Origin: Kroppenstedtia eburnea
GTDB lineage: Bacteria; Bacillota; Bacilli; Thermoactinomycetales; DSM-45169
Direction: 5' to 3'
Assembly (NCBI RefSeq): GCF_013282215.1
Contig: NZ_CP048103.1
Coordinates: forward strand, 2,418,001-2,482,000
Length of the DNA: 64,000 nt
This document shows positions 1 to 7,746 of this stretch, one piece after another. Under the pieces are notes generated by a model. That model saw only the letters and a program-made list of their open reading frames with translations. It had not been told where the DNA came from and searched no databases. Each line of letters opens with the position of its first letter. Within the stretch, counting starts at the first letter, position 1. A program made the translations under genes and the position numbers.

Positions 1-1941
1 ACCGCTGAACGCCATGCCCGGCTCAAGCTTCGAGCGGTTGTATACGACAGTGTCCACCCAGCCGTCCTGCTCGTAGTAGACAGGCCGCTTTTCCTTGAGC
101 GCATCCGTTGCCGTACCGCCTTTCAACTGGAGCTTCTTCAGTGCAGGCTTCTCGACCGATCCGAAAGCCGTGAGGTGAAGATTGACGATTTCCGTCTCTG
201 CCTCTTCCAGTTTGAACGTGTAGTTCTTCTCGTGAAGCTCGTGAAAGTCGGCGATGAGCTGTGTCAGCGATTCCGGTGTAACCGGACCGGATGCGAGAGG
301 AACCTTCACGGTGTGTTCCTGCCCCGCATAGCGCATGTCTGCATACCGCATAAAGCGGATATTGTCCTTTTCGATGTTCTCTTCCGCGAACTGGGCAACC
401 GCCGTCCGGGCAAGCTCATCCCATTCCTGGTTGAAGCCATCGAGATCAAGTCCGTTCACGCGGGCGATATACGTCTGGATGTAGTCATGCCGAAGGTCCG
501 TCATGAGCATCCCCCAGGCAGAGAATACCGGAGACGCAACCGGAACGACCACTTTTCTGACACCGAGTTCGCGGGCAAGCGCCGGTGCGTGCATCGAGCC
601 GCCGCCGCCGAATGCGACGAGCGTAAAGTCGCGCGGGTCGTAACCTTTCCGAACCGAGATGAGCTTCAATGCGTTCAACATGTTCGAGTTGGCGATCCGG
701 ATCATGCCCAGTGCGCCATCCTCCGGCTTCATATCAAACCGGTCGGCCACTTTCGTCTTGATCGCTTCTTCGACCTTGGCCATATCGACGTTGTAGTCAA
801 AGTTTTTCGGAGACAGGCGTCCTGTCAGAAGGTTGGCGTCTGTCGTCGTCGGCTCCGTTCCGCCCTGACCGTAAGCGACAGGACCCGGCACGGATCCTGC
901 GGACTGAGGGCCGACTTTAAGCGCGCCGCCTTCATCGATCCAGGCGATGGAACCGCCACCGTTCCCGATTTCGACGATGTCGACGACCGGAGTCTTGATC
1001 GGGTAGCCCGCGTTGTACTCATCCTTCTCGATGTAGTAATCTGTCGAGACCTTCACTTCGCCTTCCACGATGAGTGAGCATTTCGCAGTCGTTCCGCCGA
1101 TGTCGAAGGCGATGATGTTCTCCTCTCCGAGGATTTCGCCCAAGTAAGCCGCGCCGTAGATGCCGGCGACCGGACCCGACTCGACCATGTTAATCGGGTT
1201 TTTTTTCGCTTGCTCAAACGTTGTCGTCCCCCCGTTGGACTGCATGATGTAGCGAAGGTCACCCGTTCCCAGTTGACTGAGGCGACCGTTGAGGCGGTCG
1301 ATGTACGAAGACGCAATCGGCTTGACATAAGAGTTGAGGACCGCTGTGTTGGTCCGCTCATACTCGCGCCATTCTTTCGTCACTTCATGCGATGCCGTCA
1401 CAGCCGCTTCCGGCCACAACTCGTTGATCAACTCGACCGTGCGGATTTCGTGTGCCGGGTTCTTGTAGGCATGGAGATAGGCGACCGCGATGGCATCGAC
1501 TCCTTCTTTCTTAAAATAATCGACCAGTACTTTGATGCGATCCTCATCAAGCGGCACGATCTCTTCGCCCAGCTGGTTCATCCGCTCAGTCACTTCCTGG
1601 CGCAGGTAGCGCTCGACGAAGGGCTCAGGCTTCTTATAACGGAGGTTGAACAGATCAGGCCGGTTGCCACGTGCGATTTCCAGGACATCGCGGAAGCCCG
1701 CGGTGGTGATCAGGCCGGTCTTGACGCCCTTTCGCTCCGTCAGTGCGTTGATGATGACTGTCGTCCCGTGGATGAACGTCTGGATCGACTTCGGGTTTAC
1801 CCCACTCTTTTCGATTACGTCGATGACACCCTGCTCAAAGTTCGGAGGGGTTGTTGGGCTCTTGGCCACTCCGACATTCCCTTCTCCGTCCACATATACA
1901 AGATCTGTAAATGTTCCACCAATATCAGTTGCTACTCTCAT
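1..1941 (-). CDS. Hydantoinase/oxoprolinase family protein, acetone-carboxylase beta-like (partial)
   Basis: The gene starts at ATG 1941 and runs off the left edge of the window, so only the first 647 codons are seen. The N-terminus RVATDIGGTFTDLVYVDG is the phosphate-binding DIGGTFTD motif of the HyuA/oxoprolinase N domain. GTTVIINALTERKG and a second ATPase motif (IIAFDIGGTTAKCSLI) follow in family order. Members are ATP-using subunits of N-methylhydantoinase, 5-oxoprolinase or acetone/acetophenone carboxylase. The stretch FRDVLEIARGNRPDLFNLRYKKPEPF resembles acetone carboxylase beta subunits, but the substrate cannot be fixed without the partner subunits, which would lie outside the window. 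Full-length relatives are about 680-720 residues, so a short C-terminal part is missing. It lies 25 bp behind an XRE-cupin regulator gene in the same direction and is probably cotranscribed with it. Confidence 0.85.
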   Translation of the reverse strand, partial: MRVATDIGGTFTDLVYVDGEGNVGVAKSPTTPPNFEQGVIDVIEKSGVNPKSIQTFIHGTTVIINALTERKGVKTGLITTAGFRDVLEIARGNRPDLFNLRYKKPEPFVERYLRQEVTERMNQLGEEIVPLDEDRIKVLVDYFKKEGVDAIAVAYLHAYKNPAHEIRTVELINELWPEAAVTASHEVTKEWREYERTNTAVLNSYVKPIASSYIDRLNGRLSQLGTGDLRYIMQSNGGTTTFEQAKKNPINMVESGPVAGIYGAAYLGEILGEENIIAFDIGGTTAKCSLIVEGEVKVSTDYYIEKDEYNAGYPIKTPVVDIVEIGNGGGSIAWIDEGGALKVGPQSAGSVPGPVAYGQGGTEPTTTDANLLTGRLSPKNFDYNVDMAKVEEAIKTKVADRFDMKPEDGALGMIRIANSNMLNALKLISVRKGYDPRDFTLVAFGGGGSMHAPALARELGVRKVVVPVASPVFSAWGMLMTDLRHDYIQTYIARVNGLDLDGFNQEWDELARTAVAQFAEENIEKDNIRFMRYADMRYAGQEHTVKVPLASGPVTPESLTQLIADFHELHEKNYTFKLEEAETEIVNLHLTAFGSVEKPALKKLQLKGGTATDALKEKRPVYYEQDGWVDTVVYNRSKLEPGMAFSG

Positions 1942-1966
1942 CCGATCCTCCCCCTTATCGTAAAAG

Positions 1967-2506
1967 TCAGAATACAGCCGGTGTGACAATGCTCAGCAAC
2001 TCGCCTTCCACGTCAAGGAGATTCTCCCAGCAATGCGGAACGGTCGAAGGGAAATGGATCGTATCCCCCTCGCGCACCACATACTCGCTGTCGCCCACCT
2101 TGATCAGTATGGTTCCTTTCAGGACGTAGCAGAATTCCTCGCCCGGATGGGAATCCGGATTCTGCTTCATCTTCGGCGCCAACGTCACCATCATCGGTTC
2201 CAGTCCCCTGCCGTCAAACTCGCCGTTCAGCCTTGTGTAGAGGACTGACGAGCCTTCTAACCGGAACGGTTTCTGTTCTTCCTTTTTCAGCATGTAGTTG
2301 AAGTTGTTTTCCGCAAGGAAGAACTGCCGGATCGGCACCCCGAATGCGTCGGCGATTTTCTTCAGCGACGTGATGGCCAGGGATGATGTCCCCCGCTCAA
2401 CCTGTGACAGAAAACTGACTGACAGTTCGGTGCGTTCACTCAAATCTTTAAGCGTGTACCCACGTGACTGCCGGAGACGTCTGATTTCATTGCAGACTTC
2501 TTCCAT
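1967..2506 (-). CDS. XRE-family transcriptional regulator with C-terminal cupin domain (copy A)
   Basis: 179 residues. Residues 5-60 form a helix-turn-helix of the XRE/HTH_3 type (IRRLRQSRGYTLKDLSERTE, then SVSFLSQVERG). Residues 100-175 form a small cupin barrel with HPGEEFCYVLKG and GDTIHFPSTVPHCWEN. Such proteins bind DNA and sense a small ligand through the cupin, and often control a neighbouring catabolic gene. The start is ATG 2506, preceded by AGGAGAG; the longer reading frame upstream has no ribosome-binding site. The next gene, 25 bp downstream on the same strand, is the HyuA-like gene, so it is the likely target. It is a close paralogue of the gene at 2733-3272, which has the same length and domain order. 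The ligand is unknown. Confidence 0.88.
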   Translation of the reverse strand: MEEVCNEIRRLRQSRGYTLKDLSERTELSVSFLSQVERGTSSLAITSLKKIADAFGVPIRQFFLAENNFNYMLKKEEQKPFRLEGSSVLYTRLNGEFDGRGLEPMMVTLAPKMKQNPDSHPGEEFCYVLKGTILIKVGDSEYVVREGDTIHFPSTVPHCWENLLDVEGELLSIVTPAVF

Positions 2507-2653
2507 ACACTCTCTCCTGTAATTGAATACAATAAATCGCAAAAATGAATCTATACTAGATTATTTTCGATACTAACATAATTCATTCCGTTTTGAAAGA
2601 ATGTTTTTTGGGGAGCAAACTTTTTTCGGAGTGTCCTTTCAAGACGAAAATAC

Positions 2654-2687
2654 AGGCCGATTCCGCTCTTCAACACGGAACCGGCCT
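2654..2687 (-). terminator. Intrinsic terminator after XRE-cupin copy B
   Basis: An imperfect hairpin with arms AGGCCGATTCCG and CGGAACCGGCCT lies 46 bp downstream of the stop of the regulator at 2733-3272. On the minus strand it is followed by GTATTTTCGTC, a weak T-rich tail. It separates the two regulator genes into two transcripts. Confidence 0.55.
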
Positions 2688-2732
2688 GGTGATGCCAAAT
2701 TATAACACATTGTTGCTTATTTCTCCCGCAGG

Positions 2733-3272
2733 TCAGAAAATAACCGGCGTCACGACGCATAGGAATGATGAATCTTCGCTGAGGGGATTCTCCCAGGAGT
2801 GCGGAAGATTGGAAGGAAAATGAATCGTATCCCCTTCTCTCATGAAGTATTCCTTTCCATCCACCGTAAACAGGGCCGCTCCCTTCAGGACGTAATAGAA
2901 TTCTTCTCCCGGATGGGAATCCCGCGCCTGCTTTTCCTTCGGTGCAAGCGTCACAAGAAGCGGCTCCAGACTACGTCCCCCGAATTCCCCGTTCAGCCTC
3001 GTATAGACGGCAGACGAGCCTTCCAGCCGGAAAGGCTTCTGTTCTTCTGCTTTTAAAAGATAGTTATGATTGAACTCCGCTTCAAAAAAGCGGGTAATCG
3101 GTACGCCGAGAGCATCCGCGATTTTCTTTAACGATGTAATGGCCAGGGATGAACTTCCCCGCTCCACCTGGGAGAGGAAACTGACCGACAGTCCGGTCCG
3201 TTCACTCAGTACCTTGAGCGTATAGCCCTGCTCAAGTCGAAGACGCTTAATCTCTTGGTAAATCTCCTCCAT
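2733..3272 (-). CDS. XRE-family transcriptional regulator with C-terminal cupin domain (copy B)
   Basis: 179 residues with the same layout as copy A: HTH at about residues 5-60 (IKRLRLEQGYTLKVLSERTG) and a cupin with HPGEEFYYVLKG and GDTIHFPSNLPHSWEN. The start ATG 3272 follows GGGGGAAG; two further in-frame Met codons lie upstream without better spacing. The two copies are clearly alike over their whole length, which points to a tandem duplication. They differ mostly in the linker and in the cupin core, so they may answer to different ligands. A 17-bp near-palindrome sits in its promoter region (3333-3349). No enzyme gene follows before its terminator, so it may act in trans on the unit that starts at copy A. 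Confidence 0.88.
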   Translation of the reverse strand: MEEIYQEIKRLRLEQGYTLKVLSERTGLSVSFLSQVERGSSSLAITSLKKIADALGVPITRFFEAEFNHNYLLKAEEQKPFRLEGSSAVYTRLNGEFGGRSLEPLLVTLAPKEKQARDSHPGEEFYYVLKGAALFTVDGKEYFMREGDTIHFPSNLPHSWENPLSEDSSFLCVVTPVIF

Positions 3273-3332
3273 AAAAACTTCCCCCATCCCCAATTACATA
3301 TATGCCGTAAAAATCACCCTGCGATTTAATGA

Positions 3333-3357
3333 TTTCGATAATATCAAAAACTGTCAA
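3333..3357 (-). promoter_or_regulatory. Promoter -35 box and operator-like palindrome of XRE-cupin copy B
   Basis: On the minus strand TTGACA (3352-3357) is a perfect -35 box. Within the following spacer lies TTTTGATA-T-TATCGAAA (3333-3349), an 8-1-8 palindrome with a single mismatch. A single half-site TATCGAAA recurs upstream of copy A near 2564-2572. This suggests autoregulation. The -10 box is poor (AATCAT at 17 bp). Confidence 0.4.
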
Positions 3358-3399
3358 GTGGAAAGAGATTTTCTCTATTAATATCTCCCCCTGATCTTC

Positions 3400-3678
3400 T
3401 CAATCCCCGCTTTTCTCCCTGCTTTTCCGAAACCGGCAGCCCAATTCCTGATACACGTAGATCGGCCAGCTGAAAATGGCAACCCCCGCCAATGCGAGGT
3501 AGATGAGATTTCCCCCGTAACGCTCCGCCAGAGAGCGGATCTGGTTTGCCAACTCCAGGATTCCCGGGTCTTCCCCGCTTTCCATCATCTCAAAGAATTC
3601 AGGTTCAAACCACCGTTTCCAGACGATGGTTCCGATCAACAGATAGAGTGCGGGCAGGATCAGAACTCCATTGAGCAT
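3400..3678 (-). CDS. Small two-helix membrane protein
   Basis: 92 residues, not recognised. A first hydrophobic segment (about residues 5-20, VLILPALYLLIGTIVW) and a second (about 57-76, NLIYLALAGVAIFSWPIYVY) enclose an acidic linker of about 35 residues. The C-terminus is basic (RFRKSREKSGD). This suggests a two-pass protein with a positively charged tail. It stands alone between the regulators and tRNA-Gln. No function is proposed. Confidence 0.6.
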   Translation of the reverse strand: MLNGVLILPALYLLIGTIVWKRWFEPEFFEMMESGEDPGILELANQIRSLAERYGGNLIYLALAGVAIFSWPIYVYQELGCRFRKSREKSGD

Positions 3679-3933
3679 TTCTCTTTGACTCCTTTTCAGT
3701 GTTCCTCAAACATCCTATGTAAGTTCGCCTCAGGTGTTTTCCATTCCATTTATCCCTACATTTTGTTCGACCCGGTCCGGGATGATCCTTCCTCAACCCA
3801 TCAAAAAAAGTTTTCCCCATCCTGAATAATCGGCACGTCCGGGTGTCAGATTAAAGAGTGTCAACAGCGATCGGGGAGACATCTTTCGGACCGGTCCCGG
3901 TGATTCCCCGCCTTTTTAAAAAAAACACTTTTA

Positions 3934-4008
3934 TGGGGAGTAGCCAAGCGGTAAGGCAACGGACTTTGACTCCGTGACGCGCAGGTTCGAGTCCTGCCTC
4001 CCCAGCCA
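3934..4008 (+). tRNA. tRNA-Gln (anticodon UUG)
   Basis: A 75-base cloverleaf including an encoded CCA. The acceptor stem pairs TGGGGAG with CTCCCCA, the anticodon arm is ACGGA-CTTTGAC-TCCGT with anticodon TTG, and the T arm contains GGTTCGAGTCC. The sequence closely follows the Bacillus tRNA-Gln pattern (TAGCCAAGCGGTAAGGCAAC in the D arm). Confidence 0.97.
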
Positions 4009-4010
4009 CA

Positions 4011-4035
4011 ATCCCCGGAAAAAACCGGGGATTTT
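4011..4035 (+). terminator. Terminator of tRNA-Gln
   Basis: ATCCCCGG and CCGGGGAT form a hairpin around an A-rich loop three bases after the CCA end, followed by TTTTCC. Confidence 0.75.
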
Positions 4036-4109
4036 CCGCATTTCGCCACTCGACTTTCCACCTGATATGTTGTAGGATGGTGTACGAACATTGTCTGAAG
4101 GTACAGGTG

Positions 4110-4928
4110 GTGAGAATATTGATTCCCTTATGGATTTTACTCCCTTTGGTCGGTGTGTTTTTCATCATATGGGCCATTGCCCGTTGGAACACTTTCCGGC
4201 CGCTGGTAAAGCGCGTGAAACTTCAAGTTTCTCATCCCCTCGACGAATTGCGGATCTTGCATCTGTCCGACTTGCACATGGAGAAGCTCTCCATCTCTCC
4301 GGAAGCCCTTCTCAAAGAAGTGAAGGATGAACCGATTGATTTGATCGCCCTGACCGGAGATTATCTGGACACCAAACCGATGACCGAACGGTTTCTTCAA
4401 TATATCGACGCACTGAAAACCTTAAACCCCCGCTACGGCATGTATGCTGTTTTCGGCAATCATGACTATGTAGTCGCCGACCATCTGCCCACCCTGCAGA
4501 AAGAGATGGAAAAACGGGGGTGTGTCGTCCTTAAAAACGAACACATCAGCATTCCGATCGATGGCGACACCCTCAACATCATCGGAATCGATGACCACTA
4601 CTCCGGACACAGTGATCCGGACCGGGCTTTTTCCGGTGTGGGCAAAGGGATTCATCTCGTTCTGACTCACGATCCAAACATCGTGCTGGAGATGGATCAT
4701 CACTTCGATTATCTCCTGTCCGGCCACTTCCACGGCGGCCAGATCAACTGGCCCAAACCCTATCACCTCAAGCGGATGGGGAAGCTCCCCAACCAGAATA
4801 TCATCAGCGGGCTGCATTATCATGGGAAGCGTGCCTTCTACATCAGTGACGGTTTGGGGCAGACGGGCTTCAACATGCGTCTGCGTTCCCGACCGGAGAT
4901 CACTTTCCACAGTATCGGTGGTTTTTAA
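4110..4928 (+). CDS. Membrane-anchored metallophosphoesterase (YkuE/YkoQ-like)
   Basis: About 272 residues. One N-terminal membrane helix (LIPLWILLPLVGVFFIIWAIA) is followed by a calcineurin-like phosphoesterase domain. The metal-binding motifs appear in order: LSDLHM (D, H), TGDYLD (G-D), GNHDY (G-N-H-D), LTHDP (H) and SGHFHGGQ (G-H-x-H). Relatives in Bacillus hydrolyse phosphate esters at the outer membrane surface, and some act on polyprenyl or lipid phosphates. GTG 4110 follows AAGG at a sensible distance; an upstream ATG at 4077 is possible but has a poorly spaced GTAGG. It is convergent with the glycosyltransferase gene. In Bacillus subtilis a similar enzyme (YkoQ) neighbours a YkoN glycosyltransferase and YkoP, so the grouping may be functional. 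Confidence 0.88.
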   Translation: MRILIPLWILLPLVGVFFIIWAIARWNTFRPLVKRVKLQVSHPLDELRILHLSDLHMEKLSISPEALLKEVKDEPIDLIALTGDYLDTKPMTERFLQYIDALKTLNPRYGMYAVFGNHDYVVADHLPTLQKEMEKRGCVVLKNEHISIPIDGDTLNIIGIDDHYSGHSDPDRAFSGVGKGIHLVLTHDPNIVLEMDHHFDYLLSGHFHGGQINWPKPYHLKRMGKLPNQNIISGLHYHGKRAFYISDGLGQTGFNMRLRSRPEITFHSIGGF

Positions 4929-4935
4929 GGTTGCC

Positions 4936-4966
4936 AACCCCGTCCCCACTCCTGGCGGACGGGGTT
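4936..4966. terminator. Bidirectional terminator between convergent genes
   Basis: AACCCCGTCC and GGACGGGGTT form a 10-bp stem. It lies 8 bp after the phosphoesterase stop and 3 bp before the glycosyltransferase stop on the other strand. Confidence 0.75.
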
Positions 4967-4968
4967 GA

Positions 4969-6084
4969 TTATTTCAGATGATCCAGGATGACTTGGGCCG
5001 CATCCAGTGAAGAACGGGGACACCCCAACGCCTGCGCCCGCTTTCCCATCTCTCTCCAGCGTCCGGGGTCTTGCAGCAAGGGATGGATATGCCGGGGAAT
5101 GGCCTGGGGACGGTCCTGACGGAGTGCCACTCTCTCCCGGATCAAAAAACGGCTGTTTCGTTCTTCCTGTCCGGGAATCGGTCGGCAGATCAACATGGGA
5201 AGACCCGTGGCCAACGCTTCAGAACTGGTCATCCCCCCCGGTTTGGTCACAATTAAATCGGAGGCCCCCATCCAATCCCGCATCCCATTCACATAACCGA
5301 AGAGATGAATTTTCCTGTCACCGTGGAAGCGGGCCTGAAGGCGGTCATACAGCTCCCGGTTCTTCCCCGTCACCACCACCAACTGGGATTGGGGCAGATC
5401 CCGCCGGAACTGAGTGATCGTCTGATCCAGCGGACCCAATCCCACCCCTCCACCCGTCAACAAAACCGTAAACGCCTCCGGATCCATCCCCATCCGCACC
5501 CGCAAATTCTCTTTGCATTCCGGCGGCTCCGTAAAGTCCGGGTCGATGGGAATCCCCGTACGGTAAATCCGTCGATCCTCCACCCCAAACTCCCGGATCA
5601 TTTTTTCCGCCACCCGTTCATGTGCGACCAAATAAAAATCGACTGCCGGATGAATCCAAAATCCGTTGACATCAAAATCGGTGATCGCCGCCCCCAGGCG
5701 GAAGGGACGTACCACCCGATCTTTCACCTCTGCCAAGGCCCCGAGACAAAAAGCATGGGTTCCAATCACCACAGCGGGCTGACGGATGTTCAGGAGTTCA
5801 CTCATTTTTCCCGACAGAATCCGTGCCAAGGAGAAACGGAAGGCATCACTGAATTCCCGTTCTTTGTTATAGACCGCTCCCCACAATCCCGGTGCATGAT
5901 GAAGTGTACTCAGGTAAACCTTGCGAATCATTCCTTCCAGTTGCCGGTTGAAATGGGGAAGCCCGCACACAATTTCCGCTTTCACCCCTTGATTTGCCCT
6001 GTTCAATCCTTTGCGGATGGCCCGGGCCGCCTGAAAATGGCCGCTGCCTCCGATCGTCTCCGTCAACACCAGTATTTTCTCCAT
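4969..6084 (-). CDS. MGDG-synthase/UgtP-like glycosyltransferase (YkoN-like)
   Basis: 371 residues. The N-terminus KILVLTETIGGSGHFQAARA is the acceptor-side start of the monogalactosyldiacylglycerol synthase family. The C-terminal half carries the GT28 nucleotide-sugar site: LLTGGGVGLG, then DLIVTKPGGMTSSEALATGLP and PIPGQEERN. The family transfers sugars from UDP-sugars to lipid acceptors such as diacylglycerol at the inner face of the membrane; the sugar and lipid are not known here. It follows the YkoP-like gene with a one-base overlap of stop and start, so the two are translationally coupled. Length is normal for the family. Confidence 0.88.
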   Translation of the reverse strand: MEKILVLTETIGGSGHFQAARAIRKGLNRANQGVKAEIVCGLPHFNRQLEGMIRKVYLSTLHHAPGLWGAVYNKEREFSDAFRFSLARILSGKMSELLNIRQPAVVIGTHAFCLGALAEVKDRVVRPFRLGAAITDFDVNGFWIHPAVDFYLVAHERVAEKMIREFGVEDRRIYRTGIPIDPDFTEPPECKENLRVRMGMDPEAFTVLLTGGGVGLGPLDQTITQFRRDLPQSQLVVVTGKNRELYDRLQARFHGDRKIHLFGYVNGMRDWMGASDLIVTKPGGMTSSEALATGLPMLICRPIPGQEERNSRFLIRERVALRQDRPQAIPRHIHPLLQDPGRWREMGKRAQALGCPRSSLDAAQVILDHLK

Positions 6085-6677
6085 TATTTCAACCCCGCCG
6101 GACTGTATCGTCGGTTGAATTCTTCCCGTGAAATAAAAACCCGTTTGGGGATCAGAGGATGTTTATAATTTCTGGGTCTCCTCCATCCCCGGGGATGGCA
6201 GCTGACCAAAATCCATTTCAGAAAGAATGACTTCAGCCGCATCCGGATAACTCCCGGAATCTCCCGGGCATCAAAGCCCAGGTGCTCTGAACCCGGATGT
6301 AAAAATGTAGTGCCCAACAGCACCCGGATCTGGTTACTGCGGGGATGGTTTTCCAGAAATTCTGCAAGGGCGGGAAACGAGCTCCGGATCTGGCGCAGGA
6401 TCAGCAATTCGATACCGATCTCCGCCCTTTTCCCCCGATTGCGGCGGGTCTCCATCAACAACTGGGCGATGCGGAAATTATGGAGATGGAGTTTTGCATA
6501 CCAATCCCCTTTCTCCAATCGAACCCCATCCCGTGTGATCAGGGTTTCCCCCCGATACGGCTTCACCACGACCCGGAACAAATTGTGATGAGTGCGGTCC
6601 ACATACTGCAGACGGGTCGCCCAATAGTATAATTTGTCCACCCATTGCCAAGCGGCCAGAAAGGCACCGGTGATCAT
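6084..6677 (-). CDS. YkoP-like protein upstream of the glycosyltransferase
   Basis: 197 residues from ATG 6677, which follows a strong AAGGAGGGG. The protein is basic and has no clear membrane helix or signal peptide. A recognisable block is RLEKGDWYAKLHLHNFRIAQ (about residues 51-70), followed by a helical region and a C-terminal MRLKSFFLKWILVSCHPRGW. This pattern recalls Bacillus YkoP, whose function is unknown. It overlaps the glycosyltransferase gene by one base, so the two are presumably made together and may act in one lipid-modification step. The family match is from memory of motif and context, not from a search. Confidence 0.6.
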   Translation of the reverse strand: MITGAFLAAWQWVDKLYYWATRLQYVDRTHHNLFRVVVKPYRGETLITRDGVRLEKGDWYAKLHLHNFRIAQLLMETRRNRGKRAEIGIELLILRQIRSSFPALAEFLENHPRSNQIRVLLGTTFLHPGSEHLGFDAREIPGVIRMRLKSFFLKWILVSCHPRGWRRPRNYKHPLIPKRVFISREEFNRRYSPAGLK

Positions 6678-6807
6678 CGGCCCCCCTCCTTTCCTTCGTA
6701 AGCAATGGTTATTATTTGTCAAGCGGGAGCCGACCATACAACCAAGAAAGCCCGCCGTCATCGCCTTTGGCGGGCATTTCCCGACTCATCTTCCGCAAGT
6801 ATCCCTA

Positions 6808-6960
6808 AACGCGTTGTGATTTATGCGTTCATGGACGGTCAGTTTCACATGACCTTTTCGTTGTTCTGACGACCAAAATCACTCCATGTGAAACACCCTC
6901 TGTTGTTCTCACAACGCGTCTCATATTCCTTCGGAAACTTCAATTCCGACACGCCTTAGC
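6808..6960. repeat. Interspersed repeat R1
   Basis: The copy begins with ACGCGTTGTGA (6809-6819) and its core ends with the exact inverted repeat TCACAACGCGT (6909-6919). An inner stem joins GTTTCACATG with CATGTGAAAC. A 40-base tail with TCTCATATTCC and ACACGCCTTAG follows, as in copy R5. It fills the gap between the YkoP-like and TerC genes. No coding capacity is seen. Confidence 0.8.
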
Positions 6961-6961
6961 A

Positions 6962-7630
6962 TCAGGAGGGGTTGGACCGGTGCTCCTTCCAGAAATGTCC
7001 CACCATCAACACGAGGAGGATCAGAGCCACCGGCGCCAACCAGGACAGAAACTCCGCATACCGGATGATGTGATCGTGGACGATCGGATCCTCCACGATC
7101 AATTGTCCCGCAGTGTAGGCCAGGATCCCCGCTCCCACATAAACCAGCCAGGGAAGTCGGTTGATGATGGAGGCGACCAGCTTGCTCCCCCACATCAGAA
7201 TGGGAATGCTCAGGGCCAACCCGAACAGGACCAGCCAAAAATTCCCGTGTGCGGCGCCGGCCACGGCCAACACATTATCCAGACTCATCACCACATCGGC
7301 AATGATGATGGTTTTGATGGCGGCTTTTAATCCGTGACCCATGTCCACATCCGCTTCCCCTCCTTCATCCGCCAGCAGTTTGAGTGCGATCCAGAGGAGC
7401 AACAGACCCCCGACGGTTTTCAACAGAGGAATCTTCAACAACCACACTGCAATCAGCGTCAGGGCAACCCGGAGAACCACTGCGGCGCCGGTTCCGTAAA
7501 TAATCGCCTTCTTCCGCTGCCTGTCCGGCAACCTGCGAGCCGCCATCCCGATGACGACCGCATTGTCACCGCTTAATACCAGATCGAGAATGATGATGTT
7601 GAAGAATCCGATCCAAAAGTGTGCATCCAT
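6962..7630 (-). CDS. TerC/YjbE-family integral membrane protein
   Basis: About 222 residues with seven hydrophobic segments. Family motifs are FFNIIILDLVLSGDNAVVIG near the N-terminus and IIIADVVMSLDNVLAVAG in the middle; the two acidic SGDNAV/SLDNVL motifs are the conserved intramembrane sites of TerC proteins. Members are linked to metal export (manganese) or tellurite resistance. The likely start is ATG 7630 (MDAHFWIGFF), though a TTG at 7639 and an ATG at 7672 are also open; the motif position favours the shorter forms. No manganese riboswitch of the yybP-ykoY type was seen in the short upstream gap. Confidence 0.87.
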   Translation of the reverse strand: MDAHFWIGFFNIIILDLVLSGDNAVVIGMAARRLPDRQRKKAIIYGTGAAVVLRVALTLIAVWLLKIPLLKTVGGLLLLWIALKLLADEGGEADVDMGHGLKAAIKTIIIADVVMSLDNVLAVAGAAHGNFWLVLFGLALSIPILMWGSKLVASIINRLPWLVYVGAGILAYTAGQLIVEDPIVHDHIIRYAEFLSWLAPVALILLVLMVGHFWKEHRSNPS

Positions 7631-7746
7631 CGCTTCCAACCAACCTTCCCTTGTCCATTCCTCTATCCTCATCCTATCGCCGAAACACCATTAAAATACG
7701 TCGAGGGATGAAAAAGGAAAACTTACCTGAACCTGAGCCCGGACCT

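Noticed and set aside
3679..3933. Possible gene between the small membrane protein and tRNA-Gln
   Set aside because: The only frame of note on the minus strand overlaps the start of the 92-residue protein, has no ribosome-binding site and looks non-coding.
3851..4192. Minus-strand reading frames across tRNA-Gln
   Set aside because: They are read from the antisense of the tRNA (a well-known spurious GGRTRTCASRSQ-like translation) and have no ribosome-binding site.
7673..7746. Manganese (yybP-ykoY) riboswitch before the TerC gene
   Set aside because: The gap is only about 115 bases from the likely start and lacks the conserved internal loops of that class.
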